NCBI GenBank assembly: GCA_964017235.1
Contig: OZ024928.1
Span: forward strand, 155,272,881-155,336,880
Direction of reading: 5' to 3'
DNA length: 64,000 nt
Source: Sabellastarte sp. h YS-2021
Lineage: Eukaryota > Annelida > Polychaeta > Sabellida > Sabellidae
Position 1 is the stretch's first letter. Every line of letters begins with the position of its first letter. The notes under the pieces were generated by a model. The model had not been told where the DNA came from. It saw nothing but the letters and a program-made list of their open reading frames with translations, and did not search any database. The translations under genes were made by a program, and so were the position numbers. Below, piece by piece: positions 45,203-57,974 of this stretch.

Positions 45203-47285
45203 TCTGATGCTATTTTCTCTGGCTTGAGTTTCAGTTTCAAACCATCCGTCCACTTTTGAACACAGGTTAGACACTCAGTGAGCTCAGCAAAACTAGAATT
45301 AAAGTTACTATGATCAAGTGCTAGATATATTTGGGCGTCATCAGCATATAGATGGTGGGTGACATTGAAACTGGAAATGATATTACTGAGGGGAGGCAGT
45401 GTAAAGGGTAAAAAGGAGGGGACCCAGGACAGAGCCCTGGGGTACTCCATATTGGAATGAAAAGGCATCTGAAAAGCTTTTACTCAGTTTAACCTTCTGT
45501 TTGCGGTTTGAAAGATAGCATTTGAGCCACCTCAACACAGTGCCATCAACCCCAAACAAATCGCTGAGGCAAATAAAAAGAATGTTATGGTCGATAGTGT
45601 CGAATGCTGCTGAGAGGTCCAGCAATTTGAGCCCAACAGCCTTACCAGAGTCCATAGAAGCAGCAATATCATTTGGATTTTCAGGGGTGCTATTTCTGTG
45701 GAATGCAATCTCCTGTAGGCAGATTGGTTAACATTGGATAACCCCTCACTATCAATGTAACTATTTAATTGTTTAGCCACTACTTTTTTGATCAGTTTGG
45801 ATATGAAACTAAGGTTGGATACTGGTCTGTAATTTTTGAGAAGATTTCTGTTTAGGTTAGGTTTCTTGAGAATGGGGATGACATATGTGGTTTTGAAGCA
45901 GTTTGGAGTGACTAGAATGTCCGTGCATTCTTTAACTAATGAAGTTGGTATCGGGTCCAGATCGCATGTTTTAATGGGGGAAGAATTTAGGATTTTAAGG
46001 ATGTCGTCCTCCGATACAGGCTCAAAGGAGGATAGGGCGCTGTTGTTGCTCCTTGGTCTTGTAAAGGAAACAGGCACTGATGACTTTAGTGCAACTCTGA
46101 TTTTGATAATTTTATCACTGAAAAAATGTCCAAAGGAGTTGGCTAAATGAGTGAGACTAATGTGATCAGGTAAGATGATGGTTGAGGATTTATGTAAGAT
46201 TTTTTTGAAAGTGTTCCACAGAGCCTTGGGATTACCATTATTTTCAGCAATGACAGTAGAATAGAGCCTGTGTCTTGACTGTTCCAGTAGAAAATTATAG
46301 CAATTGACATCAGCTTGATATCTACTCCGGTCAATTGCAGAATTGACACTGCGCATACTTGCTCATACTTCCACTTTAAGACACTTTGCTTATGTCTGAA
46401 TTCACAAAGCCTTTGTCAGGGTGCAGTGGTGCCACTTTCCTTTTGATTAGAGCATGCTTGTGTAGAATGTTGCGCAGGGTATTACAATACTGGTGACTGA
46501 GAAAACTGGCTGTCAAGTGAGGATGTTTGATGAGATCAGAATTCATTATGTTCTCTCTGAAGTCAGTGATGTATTAGCCTGCCAGAATTTACAGGGTGCC
46601 TTGATAGGTATATTGAACGAAAATGTGATGGCAAGGTGGTCAGATACCCACCCTGTAACCTTCGGGCAAACCACCTCACACATACGTCTAATATATGGCC
46701 GTGGATATGGGTTGGGGAATCAATAATTTGGGTAAAATTGTATTGACAGAGGGAGTCATTGAATTTCTGCGAACAACCGTCCTGTTTGTCCAGATGTAGA
46801 TTTAAGTCAACCAATATTATATTTTCACAACATGATAAAGCAGCTCCCTCAACAAAGGAACTGAAATTTTCTATGAAATTGGCTTTAGAAACATCAGGAG
46901 GCCTATACACAGTGTGAAAAATAATGTCCTGGGCATTGCCCATTAATAGGTGAACAGATATGGACTGAAAGGTATTGAAACATGGTTGAGGTAGGACCTT
47001 GAAATCACTATTATCATGGGTGAAGAACCCAACACCACCACCTCTCCCATCCGGGCCTAGAACATGAGTACATTTGTAACCTAGAAGAGTGACACTTGCT
47101 ATAAAGCTGTCAGTATCATCTGGTTGAAGCCAGGTCTCAGTGACCAATGACATCGGACTTGTTACAAATAATAAACTCAAAGGCAACAGACTTGTTTCTG
47201 ATGAAACTGATGTTTATGAGACTTTCAGTTAAAAGGCTACTGTTAGGGCCAGGATTAACAATATAATGCTGTTTAACACCTGATT
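45203..47285 (-). pseudogene. CR1/L2-like LINE, broken ORF2
   Basis: Minus-strand remnant of a non-LTR retrotransposon. The 5' half is an endonuclease (apurinic-type) domain: TETWLQPDDTD, RGGGVGFF, VYRPPDVSKANF and DLNLHLDKQD (about 47130-46690). The reverse transcriptase follows: NYRPVSNLSFISKLIKKVVA, LLDLSAAFDTIDHNIL, GVPQGSVLGPLLF and the catalytic YADDAQIYLAL (about 45880-45290). At least three frameshifts break it, near 46690, 46360-46560 and 45650. The protein ends at LKLKPEK, where the sequence passes straight into R6 repeat, so the 3' third is missing. Clade by motif style; related LINE clades are possible. Confidence 0.85.
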
Positions 47286-47537
47286 AAGTAATAGGAAGTG
47301 CTGACTGGTACAATTTAATTTTTATGTAACTGCCAACAATACTAAAATAATCACTCAAATAATTCATAACAAAAGTATAGACGCATATTACATGCTGTAT
47401 AATCCATGGATACCATTTGGTTTTGTAGAAATATTGTTGTATTGTATCACTCGAAAAATACTGTACACTCAAAATTTGTCAACTTTGAAAACAAAAAACT
47501 ATAATCCAGGTGTCATTTTCCACAAGAAGATAATATA

Positions 47538-48345
47538 CCCAGTAAACATTAGAAACGTTTTTAAATGGTTTAAACGTTTACTAAATGTTTTTAAAACCTA
47601 TTTAAATCCTATCTTATGGTTTTCTAAACGTTCTAAGTAAACATTTATCGTGTACTGTTTATAAAAAATTTTTATAAACATTCTCTATAAAAACGTTTAC
47701 ACTAAAAACCTTTAAGTAACGTTTCTGAAATAACTCAAGAACCTAGGTTTGACTGGAAATGTTTTTAAAACATTTATAAAATTACTGAAGAAATGAAGGT
47801 TTTGCTGGAAATGTTTTTCAAACATTTATCATAAAATGTTTGATAAACAGTACACATAAAATGTTTTAACAACATTGGTTGTCAAATGTTTTAAAAACAT
47901 TCTAAGTATCAAAAACGTTTTTTAAACCCATATTTTTAAACCTTCTCCTTCAAACATGTCCAAATAGAGATGGCAGTGAGCAGTAATAGGGGATTTTAGA
48001 GGACTTTATCAAAAATTGCCCCACATACAATCCGTAAAATCAAGAATTAAATGGGGGCACAATTTCTAAGCCACTATCTTACAATTTTAGATATAAAAAT
48101 AATATATTCATTAGTGAGCAACCTTAAAAAGACATTGAATTTGACCTCTGACCCCATTATTATTCAGACATTATTATGTTCATTTATAACTTTTTTCTAA
48201 CATTTGTCATTAAACGTTTAATAAATGGTATACACAAAACGTTTTAAAAACATTCTATTATAAATGGTTTTCGTACCCATCATTTTTCAACCTTTGCCAA
48301 ACGTTTCCTATCAAACGTTTGCAAAACCTAAAAATGTTTACTGGG
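47538..48345. mobile_element. TIR element CCCAGTAAACATT (808 bp)
   Basis: Perfect 13-base inverted ends: CCCAGTAAACATT at 47538 and AATGTTTACTGGG ending at 48345, flanked on both sides by ATA (possible 3-base target duplication). Inside are many diverged AAACGTTT/ACATTTAT words and no coding ORF. The CCCAG start recalls the CCCAGCAGGCA end of the repeat at 6485. Confidence 0.82.
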
Positions 48346-48704
48346 ATAGAGTACTTTAAGTTAAGTCTGAATGAAAATGGAGAAATTGACTTAAAAATAA
48401 GAATATGAAGAGGACTACCGTCATCAACATATTTTGAGAATATTGGATCTTTGGATCTCAAATCTAAATACTATAACACTTTCACTGATTCTATATAAGA
48501 GTCTACTATACTTATGCGAATTTAGTAATTATGTATCACTGCACAGCTGTACATATGTGATATATTGTATTTCAACTTATGAATGCGTCAATGCCCCTTT
48601 CCTATTAAATGGGTGAGAATTTGTGAGCTATTTGTGAAATGATATCTGTTGCATGACAAGTGATTAGAAGTATTATAATTCTCAAATGTATATGACAAGA
48701 GTAT

Positions 48705-48840
48705 CACATTTACTTTCACCCCAGTCATGGCTAGTTTTGTTCATATATTTCCAACTTTACTTTCACACCAGTCATGCATGTGGGCTGGTTTTGTGGTAGT
48801 GTTTCCTGCCATGTATTTCTAGACCACTCATGTTTGATAA
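48705..48840 (+). repeat. Duplicated acceptor-like segments
   Basis: TTTACTTTCACCCCAGTCATG (from about 48709) and CTTTACTTTCACACCAGTCATG (from about 48757) closely resemble TTTACTTTCAGACCAATCATG just before and across the SLC35B2 start codon (49125-49145). A weaker match, CTAGACCACTCATG, is at about 48820. Confidence 0.65.
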
Positions 48841-48846
48841 TTTTGT

Positions 48847-49119
48847 TATAATATTTTTTTTTTCGGGGCCACGGTGGCAGAGTGGTAACATTCTCGCCTC
48901 CCACCTCTGAGGCTGGGGTTCGGTTCCCGGCACAGCCTCATGTGGGAGAGCTGGTAGTTGCTTGCCGTTGGTCGGTAGTTTACAGTACAGAGTCCTAACG
49001 AACTGCATGTACTGGTTTCCTCTGCCCTTCCAACTACCCATCGTAATATGACCTGTACAGTGTTGAAAGTGACGTAAAACCCCAAGTAAATAAATAAAAT
49101 AAATAAATATAATATTTTT
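48847..49119 (+). mobile_element. tRNA-derived SINE, copy 2, next to SLC35B2
   Basis: Same family as the SINE at 33479: A box GTGGCAGAGTGG, B-box-like GGTTCGGTTCCC, body TTGCTTGCCGTTGGTCGG, tail GACGTAAAACCCC plus AAATAAATA. A perfect 12-base target-site duplication TATAATATTTTT flanks it (48847-48858, 49108-49119). Its right end lies 23 bases upstream of the SLC35B2 start codon and 16 bases before the proposed splice acceptor. Confidence 0.92.
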
Positions 49120-49120
49120 C

Positions 49121-49135
49121 ACTGTTTACTTTCAG
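49121..49135 (+). promoter_or_regulatory. Probable 3' splice acceptor before SLC35B2 start
   Basis: A pyrimidine-rich tract ACTGTTTACTTTCAG ends in AG at 49134-49135, seven bases before the ATG at 49143. This would make the start codon lie near the 5' edge of an internal exon, with an upstream non-coding exon not identified here. The alternative is that the transcript starts within or upstream of the SINE. Confidence 0.55.
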
Positions 49136-49142
49136 ACCAATC

Positions 49143-49356
49143 ATGCTTGGTGTGGCTTTCTTCCTTTTTCTCCTCACACCCACCTATATCCTGGCACAAG
49201 GTGGTGCTGAGGGTGAGGGGGATTCTATTTTGAACACACTGAAGGAGTACTGGCTGTTCAGATTGTTTCTTAACTTACTTGGGTATGCTACACTAATAGT
49301 GCCAGGATATCTCATAATACAATATGTCAAGAAGAGGAACTGGCTAGAAAAAGCAG
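49143..49356 (+). CDS. SLC35B2: SLC35B2 (PAPS transporter 1), coding exon 1
   Basis: First coding exon of a homologue of the Golgi 3'-phosphoadenosine-5'-phosphosulfate/PAP antiporter. It encodes residues 1-71 and the first base of codon 72. The start has a hydrophobic leader (MLGVAFFLFLLTPTYILAQ) like a signal peptide, then an acidic linker and a membrane segment at about 41-62 (LGYATLIVPGYLIIQYV). The layout of leader, FFR/LFR, GYA, VPGY and QY matches the N-terminus of the animal family. The exon ends GAAAAAGCAG with donor GTTTGT (49357). It splices in phase 1 to 57975, giving codon 72 as glycine; the full CDS is join(49143..49356,57975..59095), 444 residues, against about 430 in vertebrates. 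Reading on without splicing stops at 49400. Confidence 0.9.
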
Positions 49357-50052
49357 GTTTGTCAAACATTTTTCTTTACACTTTGGAAAGGAATTTGTGA
49401 TTTTTAAACAATTTTAAGCCATGTATCTCAAGACAAAAATCCACTCAAATTCCACTCATAAATGTTTGTAGCTCTATTTAAATGAACATGGCCATTTGTT
49501 GGCTAAAATGAGTTGTCCACCCACATTTTTGTGTTGTGTGAATTTTTTTGAAACTAATAGATATAATAAACTTTCTAATCAGTCCCTGATTCTTTTTAAA
49601 TGGGTTATGAACCTTACAAAGGCCTATGCAATTGCTAGGGTTGACTTACAATAGAAAAGATTGGTTTTAGAATGTTAAGATAGTTTTATGATTGGATTTC
49701 CGAACACAAGATCTGATCAGGATCAGTTTAAGGTTACAATAATTTCAAACATTTTAAAATCATTTTGAAGACATGCAGCTTTCTTCCAAATGTTCCCAAT
49801 CTAAATATACTGGTCCAGGTTTAAACTGCCGGTCTGATTGGTTTACAAACCTTCCTATTCTGGTTTACAAATGGCTGACCAACTCAGTGCTCTTGAATGA
49901 CAAATTTTCAGCTTCACAAACCCACAAGGCAGGACAATTGACATAGTGGAACTAACCTCTCAGGTATACAGTGAATTTAAACTCTTACCGAGGCCCAGCA
50001 GCTCACAACGCAGTATCTTGACCAACTTAAAATTGTGATATAATCTATATTA

Positions 50053-52790
50053 TTATGTCATCACTCTGCGGCGTGGGCGTCCGCGTGAACAACTTCTTCT
50101 CCAAAACTACAAGGCCTAGAGACATGCTGTTTTTTTTAAAAGATACCTTATCTATCGAGGATGAAAAATTGTTCAAGGCATGCAAATCTGTCTGTTCGTC
50201 TGTTTGCTAGAGACATTACAAGGGGGTACCCCCACCAAAAGTGTGAAAATTTCAACTTTTTATCACAATTTTCTCAGTGACTATTGCAGGGATTTCTCTC
50301 ATATCTTGCATATATGTACTAGGCCAGAGGTAGATTTTCTTGTGTGAGTATGAGACTTGGATCTGTCTTACTTTTTTTTTAATAAATTTTTTTAATAATT
50401 TTTAATGCATTAAAATTCATGAAATCATGCACTAAATCACTTGTAACTTCAAAAGTGTTGCATTTACAGCATTTTGTGAAAATATGTTGTTCAGCTACTT
50501 TTTTCATAGCTACAATATGGTGAGTAAGTTGGGTGTCTGTCTCAATAGCTAAGTGAGTAATAGCTACTTTTGGGCTTTTCAGTAACTTCCATTATGAGTA
50601 AAATCACTTGTAACTTAAAAACTATTGCATTTAGAGAATTTCGTATAAATATGTTATTCAGCTACTTTTGGGCCAGCTATAACATAGTGAAATTTCAGAC
50701 CTGTAGCTCATGGCATAGCTGAGTAATAGCTACTTTTAGGTAATTACTGTTGAGTAAATCACTTATAACTTGAAAAGTGTTGCATTTAGAGCATTTTGTT
50801 AAAATATGTTATTCAGCTACTTTTTTCATAGCTACAATATGGTGAGTAAGTTGGGTGTCTGTCTCAATAGCTAAGCTACTTTTGGGCCAGCTATAACATA
50901 GTAAAATTTCAGACCTGTAGCTCATGGCATAGCTGAGTAATAGCTACTTTTAGGTTATCACTGTTGAGTAAATCACTTATAACTTGAAACTATTGCATTT
51001 AGAGTATTTTGTTTCAATATGTTATTCACCTATTTTGGGGTCAGCTATAACATAGTGAAGTTTCAGACCTGTGGCTCATTTCATAGCTGAGTAATAGCTA
51101 CTTTGAAGTTCTCACTGTTGAGTAAATCAGTTATAATTGGAAAACTATTGCATTTACAGAAATTTGTGCAAATATGTTATTCAGCTACTTTTGGGTCAGC
51201 TATAACATAGTGAAATTATAGACCTATAGCTCATGGCACAACTGAGCAATAGCTATTCTCAGGTACTGACTGTTGAGTAAATCAGCTATAACTTTAAAAT
51301 ATTGCATTTGGAGTATTTTGTTAAAATATATTGTTCACCTACTTTTGGGTCAGCTATAACATAGTGAAATTACAGACCTATAGTTCATGACATAGCGGAG
51401 CAATAGCTATTTTCAGGTTCTCACTATTGAGTAAATCAGTTGTAGCTTGAAAACTATTGCATTTACAGTAGTTTGCTTACATATGTTGTTCACCTACTTT
51501 TGAGTTAGCTATAACCTAGTAAAATTTCAGACATGTAGCTCATTGCATAGCTGAGTAATAGTTCCTTTGAGGTTCTCACTGTTGAGTAAATCAGTTGTAA
51601 CTTAAAAACTATTACATTTAGAGTAATTTGTTAAATATGTTATTCACAGAATTTTTGGTCAGCTATAACATAGTGAAATTGCAGACCTCTATGTCATGGC
51701 ATAGCTGAGCAATAGCTACTTTCAGGTTCTCACTGTTGAGTAAATCATTGTATCCACTGGATAGCCGCAGTGTGTAGAGAGAGATTTCACCATTACTGCT
51801 CTGATGAAAAAAAATATTATAGCTAGCTTTCTTAAGTTTGCAGTATATATTAATAACCATAAAATGTTGTCTGGGAATATTTTTGGCCTCATTTTGAGAA
51901 ACAAGATGGCCGCCACAGGTGTTTTTTGTCAGTCCTGAAAAGTGCTTATATCTCCCTTATTATTGATCCTAGAGGTTTGGGATGATAAACCAACCTGTAG
52001 GAAATCATGGGGTGGGAATCTTTTGGTGTGGTCAGATTTGACCTTCAATGACCCCTCCTTCAAGGTCAAACAAGGATAGTCAAACTTAAAAGTGCTTATA
52101 ACTCGCTTATTATTGGTCCCGGAGGTTTGGGATGGTGAACATACAGGAAATCATGGGCTGTGAATCTGTTGATATGGTCCGATTTGACCTTGGAACCCTC
52201 CTTCAAGGTCAAATGAGGATAGCGAAAATTGAAAGTGCCCACAACTCGCTTATTATTGGTGACAGAGATTTGGGATGGTAAACCATCCCATAGGAAATCA
52301 TTGGCTCGGAATCTTTTGGTATGGTCAGATTTGACCTTTGGACCCCTCCTTCAAGGTCAAATGAGGACAGCCAAGCTTAAAAGTGCTTATAACTCATTTA
52401 TAATTGGTCCTAGAGGTTTGGAATGGTAAACCATAGGAAATCATGGGCTGGGAATGTATTTGTGTGGTTAGATTTGACCTTGGACCCATTCTTCAAGGTC
52501 GAACGAGGATATTGCATTTGTAGTATTTCTTTAAATATGTTTTAACCTATTTTTTACACTTAAACAATTACCTTGTTATTTTCCTTCATAATCCCATTTA
52601 CAGGGCACAACTTTTTTATCCTTTTCTTCTGTCAGCTTCGGAATTTCTTTCGAACTTGCTGTTCAGTTACCATTTACTGTATTTCTGTACAGCCCTTTTC
52701 CTGATAATTATTCTGTCCTCTAATCACCTTCACAAATCAAAAACACTCAGTCAGCTGACACAGTGCCCGTTCACGGGCACTCTCCTCTTG
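50053..52790 (+). mobile_element. Helitron-like element, family F, copy 2
   Basis: 5' TTATGTCATCACTCTGCGG after A; R3 array (about 50440-51740), spacer with ACAAGATGGCCGCCACAGG, R4 array (about 51945-52505), then the tail with the AGTGCCCG-TTCA-CGGGCACT hairpin and CTCCTCTTG (ends 52790) before T. It matches 11716-14404 almost base for base, apart from a rearranged stretch of R3 units around 50740-51110. Same orientation as the host gene. Confidence 0.78.
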
Positions 52791-52884
52791 TTTGTTCAAT
52801 GCAGTGTTAACACAACTGAACAATATATAATACATAAATTTGAGGCTCACTGCCCCTGAAGTCCGACCTAAAATGGTTAATCTT

Positions 52885-53166
52885 ATGTTGTATAGGACTC
52901 AAAGCGCTATTTAACCTATCGAATGGACAAGTACAGTCCAACTCTCAAGTTAACTGACATTCACCAAACTGAAAGACAGAGGCTCAAGGATGACCATTTA
53001 TCAATGTCCTTGGGGTTCTTCAGCCTGCAACTAGGGATAGAACCCAGTGACAGAGGACTGCCATTTTAAGTGGTCATCCGAGGCACTATGCATCTGCCTG
53101 TACCTGGGTTTGAACCCATGTCCTCTGTGTTCCTGGGCAAGGATGTTCCCCACTAGGCCACAGTGG
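52885..53166 (-). mobile_element. tRNA-derived SINE, different family
   Basis: On the minus strand it starts CCACTGTGGCCTAGTGGGG (A-box-like TGGCCTAGTGG, 53160-53150) with B box GGTTCAAACCC (53116-53106). The body has GGATGACCA and TTGGTGAATGTCAG words, and the 3' end reads AAATAGCGCTTTGAGTCC, a tail type shared with LINE-mobilised SINEs. Antisense in the SLC35B2 intron. Target duplication not clear (TAATCTT/AAATCTT). Confidence 0.72.
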
Positions 53167-53169
53167 AAG

Positions 53170-54730
53170 ATAAATCTTGCATCTGCATCATGCTTAAATC
53201 ACAGTAAATGACAGCCTTCTTACTTTTGTAGTTGGAAACTAATAAGAATTAAAACTCCAGTTTATACACTAAGTGATGTTTATATTTCATAATTTTCTTC
53301 ACTTCAAGTATTTTCACTAGTCTGACTGATATAGACTGTTCCACAGTGTCAGTCAAAATACCACAAATCGGCAAATATCCTGTGTACAAGTCATTTACTA
53401 CAACGGCAATAACCAGTCAAATTACAGCATTACTTAGGTCAAGGACAGGTGCCATTTTGAAACAGAAAAATGTGACAATTTTTGGTTAAATATTTGTAAA
53501 TATTATTGTACTCGTACTAGACAATAACGAGTAGACACAACATTATTGGGTATAAAAATTTAATAATCAATCCTCACTATTTTAAAATATTGGGTATCAA
53601 TGTAAATCAATAAAATGGGTCAAGATTTCCCGTATTTTCCCAAACCAGGAAGTGTTTCTCAATAAAGAAAATGATTAAAAAAATGTGTTATAATATTTGT
53701 CATAGTTATGCGTGTACGTTTCTATCATAATATATGATTTCTGCAACATATCCCACCATTTATAACAATTATTAACTGTTCAATGTGTCTTTTTTCTCAA
53801 GTTTTACATTTTATTTCCCGCCATTTTTTCCATTTGTCGGTGACAACTAAAATACAGTAAACCAGGAAGTGGGCGTGGCCTATGGAACAGTCTATATGGT
53901 TGGAAATCAAAATGTTGTTAGTGAGTTGTGAAGGTCTGTGTCGATCTCTAGATGTGTGACAGATTCATTGGTCACTGCTTGTTATACCTTCCTACTTCTT
54001 TTTCTTAGAAACTATGCAATATGGCTCTACCAAATTTTATATATAAATTCACCACATTAATATCCTCACCCAACTCAAATTTTAGATCGTTCAGACAATA
54101 AATGATTGATTGGAAAGTGATTATCTGTTCGTATAAAAATTTTTTAATATATTTATCTTGACTTGCACATATCTTTCAAACTATCAGACGCTGAGCTTTT
54201 CCTCCAAATAATTCATCTACTTTTTATGTAAATGATGTGTAAATCTAAGCTATCCACATTTATCAGTGATACATCTCACGTGTGTATATTACTATGTGTA
54301 TAAAAATATTAGAAATTTTTTTTTATTATATTTTCTATATAAGGGCACAAAAATGATAAAATGTACATTTATTAAGAAATATTTAGAAATGAAATATAGG
54401 TCAGGCTGCTTAGATTTATTCACAGTACTTTATGACATTTCATATCTCGAATAATATTATAAAGGCATACAGAGCTGATCCCTACAAAACAATATAAAAC
54501 TCTGGTAGGATAACTATTTTAGCATGTACACAGAAACATTGGAATACTTTGAAAAAAGATCTATCTTGTCATTGCAGGAAAATTAAAAATAAAATAATAA
54601 AAAATGATTGATTTTAATTGTGGTAAAGAGAAAATGAATCCCATTAAAAAACATTCCTAATCAATGCCTATGCTGTGAGATATGGCCTGTCTGGGGATAT
54701 GTTGGCAATTGGTGTAGATTCATATGCACA
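53170..54730. other. Intronic AT-rich stretch
   Basis: No coding exon, array or terminal repeat recognised. GGAAGTG-containing phrases near 53645 and 53865 (AACCAGGAAGTG) occur twice. Confidence 0.5.
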
Positions 54731-54734
54731 GGTG

Positions 54735-57046
54735 TCAATGTGAACAACTTCTCATCCAGAAGTACCAGGCCAAGAGACATTTTGTTTATTTTAAAAGATA
54801 CCTTATCTATCGAGGATGAAAAATTGTTGTTCCCCAGAGCCATCAGAAGTGAGGTACCCCCACCCAAAAATGTGAAAAGTTCAATACTTTATCATAATTT
54901 TCTCATTGACTTCTGAAGGGATTTCTTTCTTATCTTGCTTGTATGTGCTGGGCCACAATTAGATTTCTGTATGTGAGTATCAGACCAGGACCTTTCATAA
55001 TTATTTTTAAATGAAATTTTAAAATAATTTTTAATGCATTAAAATTCATGAAATCATTCACTCAATCATTTACAACTTGAAAAGTATTGCATTTAGATCA
55101 TTTTGTGAAAATTTGTTGTTCAGCTACTTTCCATAGCTACAACGTGATGAGTAACTTAGGAGTATATCTCAATAGCTAAGTGAGTAATAGCTATTTTCTG
55201 ACTTTTCAGTACCTTCCATAATGAGTAAAATCACTTACCGGTATAACTTGAAAACTATTGCATATAGGGCATTTTTTAAATACATTGTCTATGCTGAGCC
55301 ACTTTTTCATAACTACAACATGGTCAGGAGTTCAGAAGTCTATCTCCATAGTTAAGGGAGTAAAAGCTACTCTTGCACTTCTCAGCAGTTACCTAATGAG
55401 AAAATGGCTTGTATCTTCAAAAGTATATTAATAGCTATGCAGTTTCCTTCAAAGGTTTTGTTCATCTACTTTTTGATGAACTATAACATATTGAAGTTTG
55501 AAACTTTTTTCTCAGTATATAAGTAACTATGTGATGGCTACTTTTATTATGTCATGTAGCCATAGTTGAGTAAATTGCATATATCTTCAGTAGTAATAGA
55601 TTTATAGCATTCTCCTGAAAATATATTGTCCAGATAATTTCTCTTAATGTAAGAGTTGGTTATTGTTTGTAATGGCTATCATAGCTAAGTGAAAAACAGC
55701 CATTTTCTCATTTTTGAGCACTTAGCATAATGAGTAATTGGCTGAATGTCTTTAAAAGTATTGCAGCTACCCAATTTCTTTCAAAGGTGTTGCTCATCTA
55801 CATTTTTTTCAACTGTAACATAGTTATGTTTCAAAGTTGTTGCTCAATGTATGAGTAATAGCTACTTCCACACTTTTCACTATTTAACAGAATGAGTAAA
55901 TAGCTACTATGGTCAAAAGTATTGCAGGTACAAAATTTCTCTCAAATTTGATGTTCACTTTTTGGTGAACTATATCATAGTAAAGTTTCAAACTGTTTAC
56001 TTAATGAATGAATGAGCAATGGCTACTTACTCACTTTTTAGCAGTTTTAATTTGGACAAAATGCCTTTTATCTTCTTGATCACAGAGGTTTGGGATTTGA
56101 AGACCACTTGTGGGAATTCACATTGCTTGCATATTGTGGAAGGGTTGGATTTAACCATTGAACCTTCCTTCAAGGTCAAACGGGGATGTTAATACTTTCA
56201 GTGCCTTGTATCTCCTTTATTATTGGTCCTAGAGATTTGGGATGTGAATACAACTTATAGGAAATCATGTGCTATGAATCTTTTGGTGGGTCTGATTTGA
56301 CCTTTGACCCTTTCTTTAAGGTCAAGTGGGGTCACTAATACTTTTAATACCTTGTATCTCCTTTATTATTGGTCTTATAGGCTTGGAATGGGAAGACAAA
56401 TTCTGGGAAAACTTGTGTCCTAAATCCTTTTGTGGGTCCAGATTTGTCGTTTGACCCCTTCTAGGCTTCTAGGTCAAATTAGTCCTTGCTACTTTTAATT
56501 TCTTTCCTTTATTGTTGGTCCTAGAAATTTTGTGTATAAAGAAAAGCTGTTACAAGTGAGGTCCCCTATTAAGTATTGAAATTTTAACACCCTTTCATAA
56601 TTTAGGTTAATTTTTCGTAAAACCCCTTCAAATTTAAAGATAACTCAGACCCAGTCATTAAGTATTAGTTATTAAACCATCAGTTCTTTACATCCAGCTA
56701 AATATAAAGATATCATTATTGTATAAAACAAAGTTATTGAAGCATTGTACAGTAAGGTTATGTGTTCTTTATCTAAATTTTACAATAATGTAGATATTTT
56801 AATTAGCATTTATGATCTGGAGGGAATCTCTAACGACAATGTAACTACTTAAAGAATATACTTCTATTTACACCCCAAATTCTTTGGTAAAAGTGTTGTT
56901 GTATTGTCATTTAGTACTACTTAATTTACTATATTATGATTGCTTCCATTTACAGGCCCCAAATCCTCAGTATCTCCTTAGGAAGCACCTTTGTAACTTA
57001 AAGTTTGTACTTTACTTCTGAATAGCATTTCGCACTAATTGCTTGT
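54735..57046 (+). mobile_element. Old family F-like element in the intron
   Basis: Starts with GTGAACAACTTCTCATCC and AAAAGATACCTTATCTATCG as in the F heads, then a strongly diverged R3-type array (55070-56040), R4-like units with GGTCCTAGAGATTTGGGATG (56080-56530), and an end GCACTAATTGCTTG before TTT at about 57046. The end matches the tail near 33203. Divergence shows it is much older than copies 1 and 2. Confidence 0.62.
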
Positions 57047-57974
57047 TTTATATGGCCTGAAAGTGAGTCACTTGATATGATATTAAGCTGTCCTGGAAAT
57101 GCATATTCGTTATTTTCCAAACACAGTACGTTCAATGCCATTATTTCCTTCTTCCTTTCATTTCAAACAAATACATTTGATCAGAATGATTCTGTGTCCA
57201 TCAAGGAAGGTGCTTTATTGTAAATACAATACTTTTGGCATGGCATTGTCAATAACCACAATTTGCCACAAGCACAGCTGTTCTGATATAAAAGATTGCT
57301 AAAAGTGTAACTCGATTGATTCATAATGATAATATAGATACAGCTAGCAATGCAGTTTGTTACAATATAATATTTTGATTTTCAATTTTTAAATTTATCT
57401 AAATATGTCTGTATGATGACATGTTATTGTTTCAGAGTTTTCACAACTACCCTTCAGATAAGTTTTTTTGCTGAATCACCTCAATAATTATGGCATAACT
57501 GTCAAAATGACTTTCATTTTGTTAAATACCATGGCTGTTGTATGTTAAAACTATAACTGGACAGAATTGTAATGTTTATGTTTGATTATTCCTGGACTAC
57601 CACTTCTCTTGAATATTTCTACAGCACTGAAAACTTGAAAGAAGATATTCAAATACTCAGAACACCTATCATTAATGAGAGCTCAAGTCCTTGACACCCC
57701 AATTTGAGTATGCATACCGTGACCATTTTATTGAAAGTAATCAAACCTTTTGTATTGTGAAACCCTGCTGATTTACAGCTGTGGAAGGTGAATCACTTTA
57801 AGGCCAAAATGTTTAGTCAATGTATATCTCAACTATAAGTATGTAGACATTTAACCTTGAATCTCTCCTTTCAAGTTTATTGATAGAGTGCCAAAGTACT
57901 ATGCTGAAGATTTTACATAAGTTAAATGAACATGCAACAATAAATTCAGTAGTTTTTGTATCTTTATTGTACAG

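Larger units (their letters stand above)
49357..57974 (+). other. SLC35B2 intron (8618 bp), repeat-filled
   Basis: GT at 49357 and AG at 57973-57974 (TTTATTGTACAG). It holds a near-complete family F element, a tRNA-derived SINE in antisense, an older F-like element, and unassigned AT-rich DNA (49400-50050, 53170-54730, 57050-57970). No exon was recognised inside; the reading frame joins cleanly across the whole intron. Confidence 0.85.
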
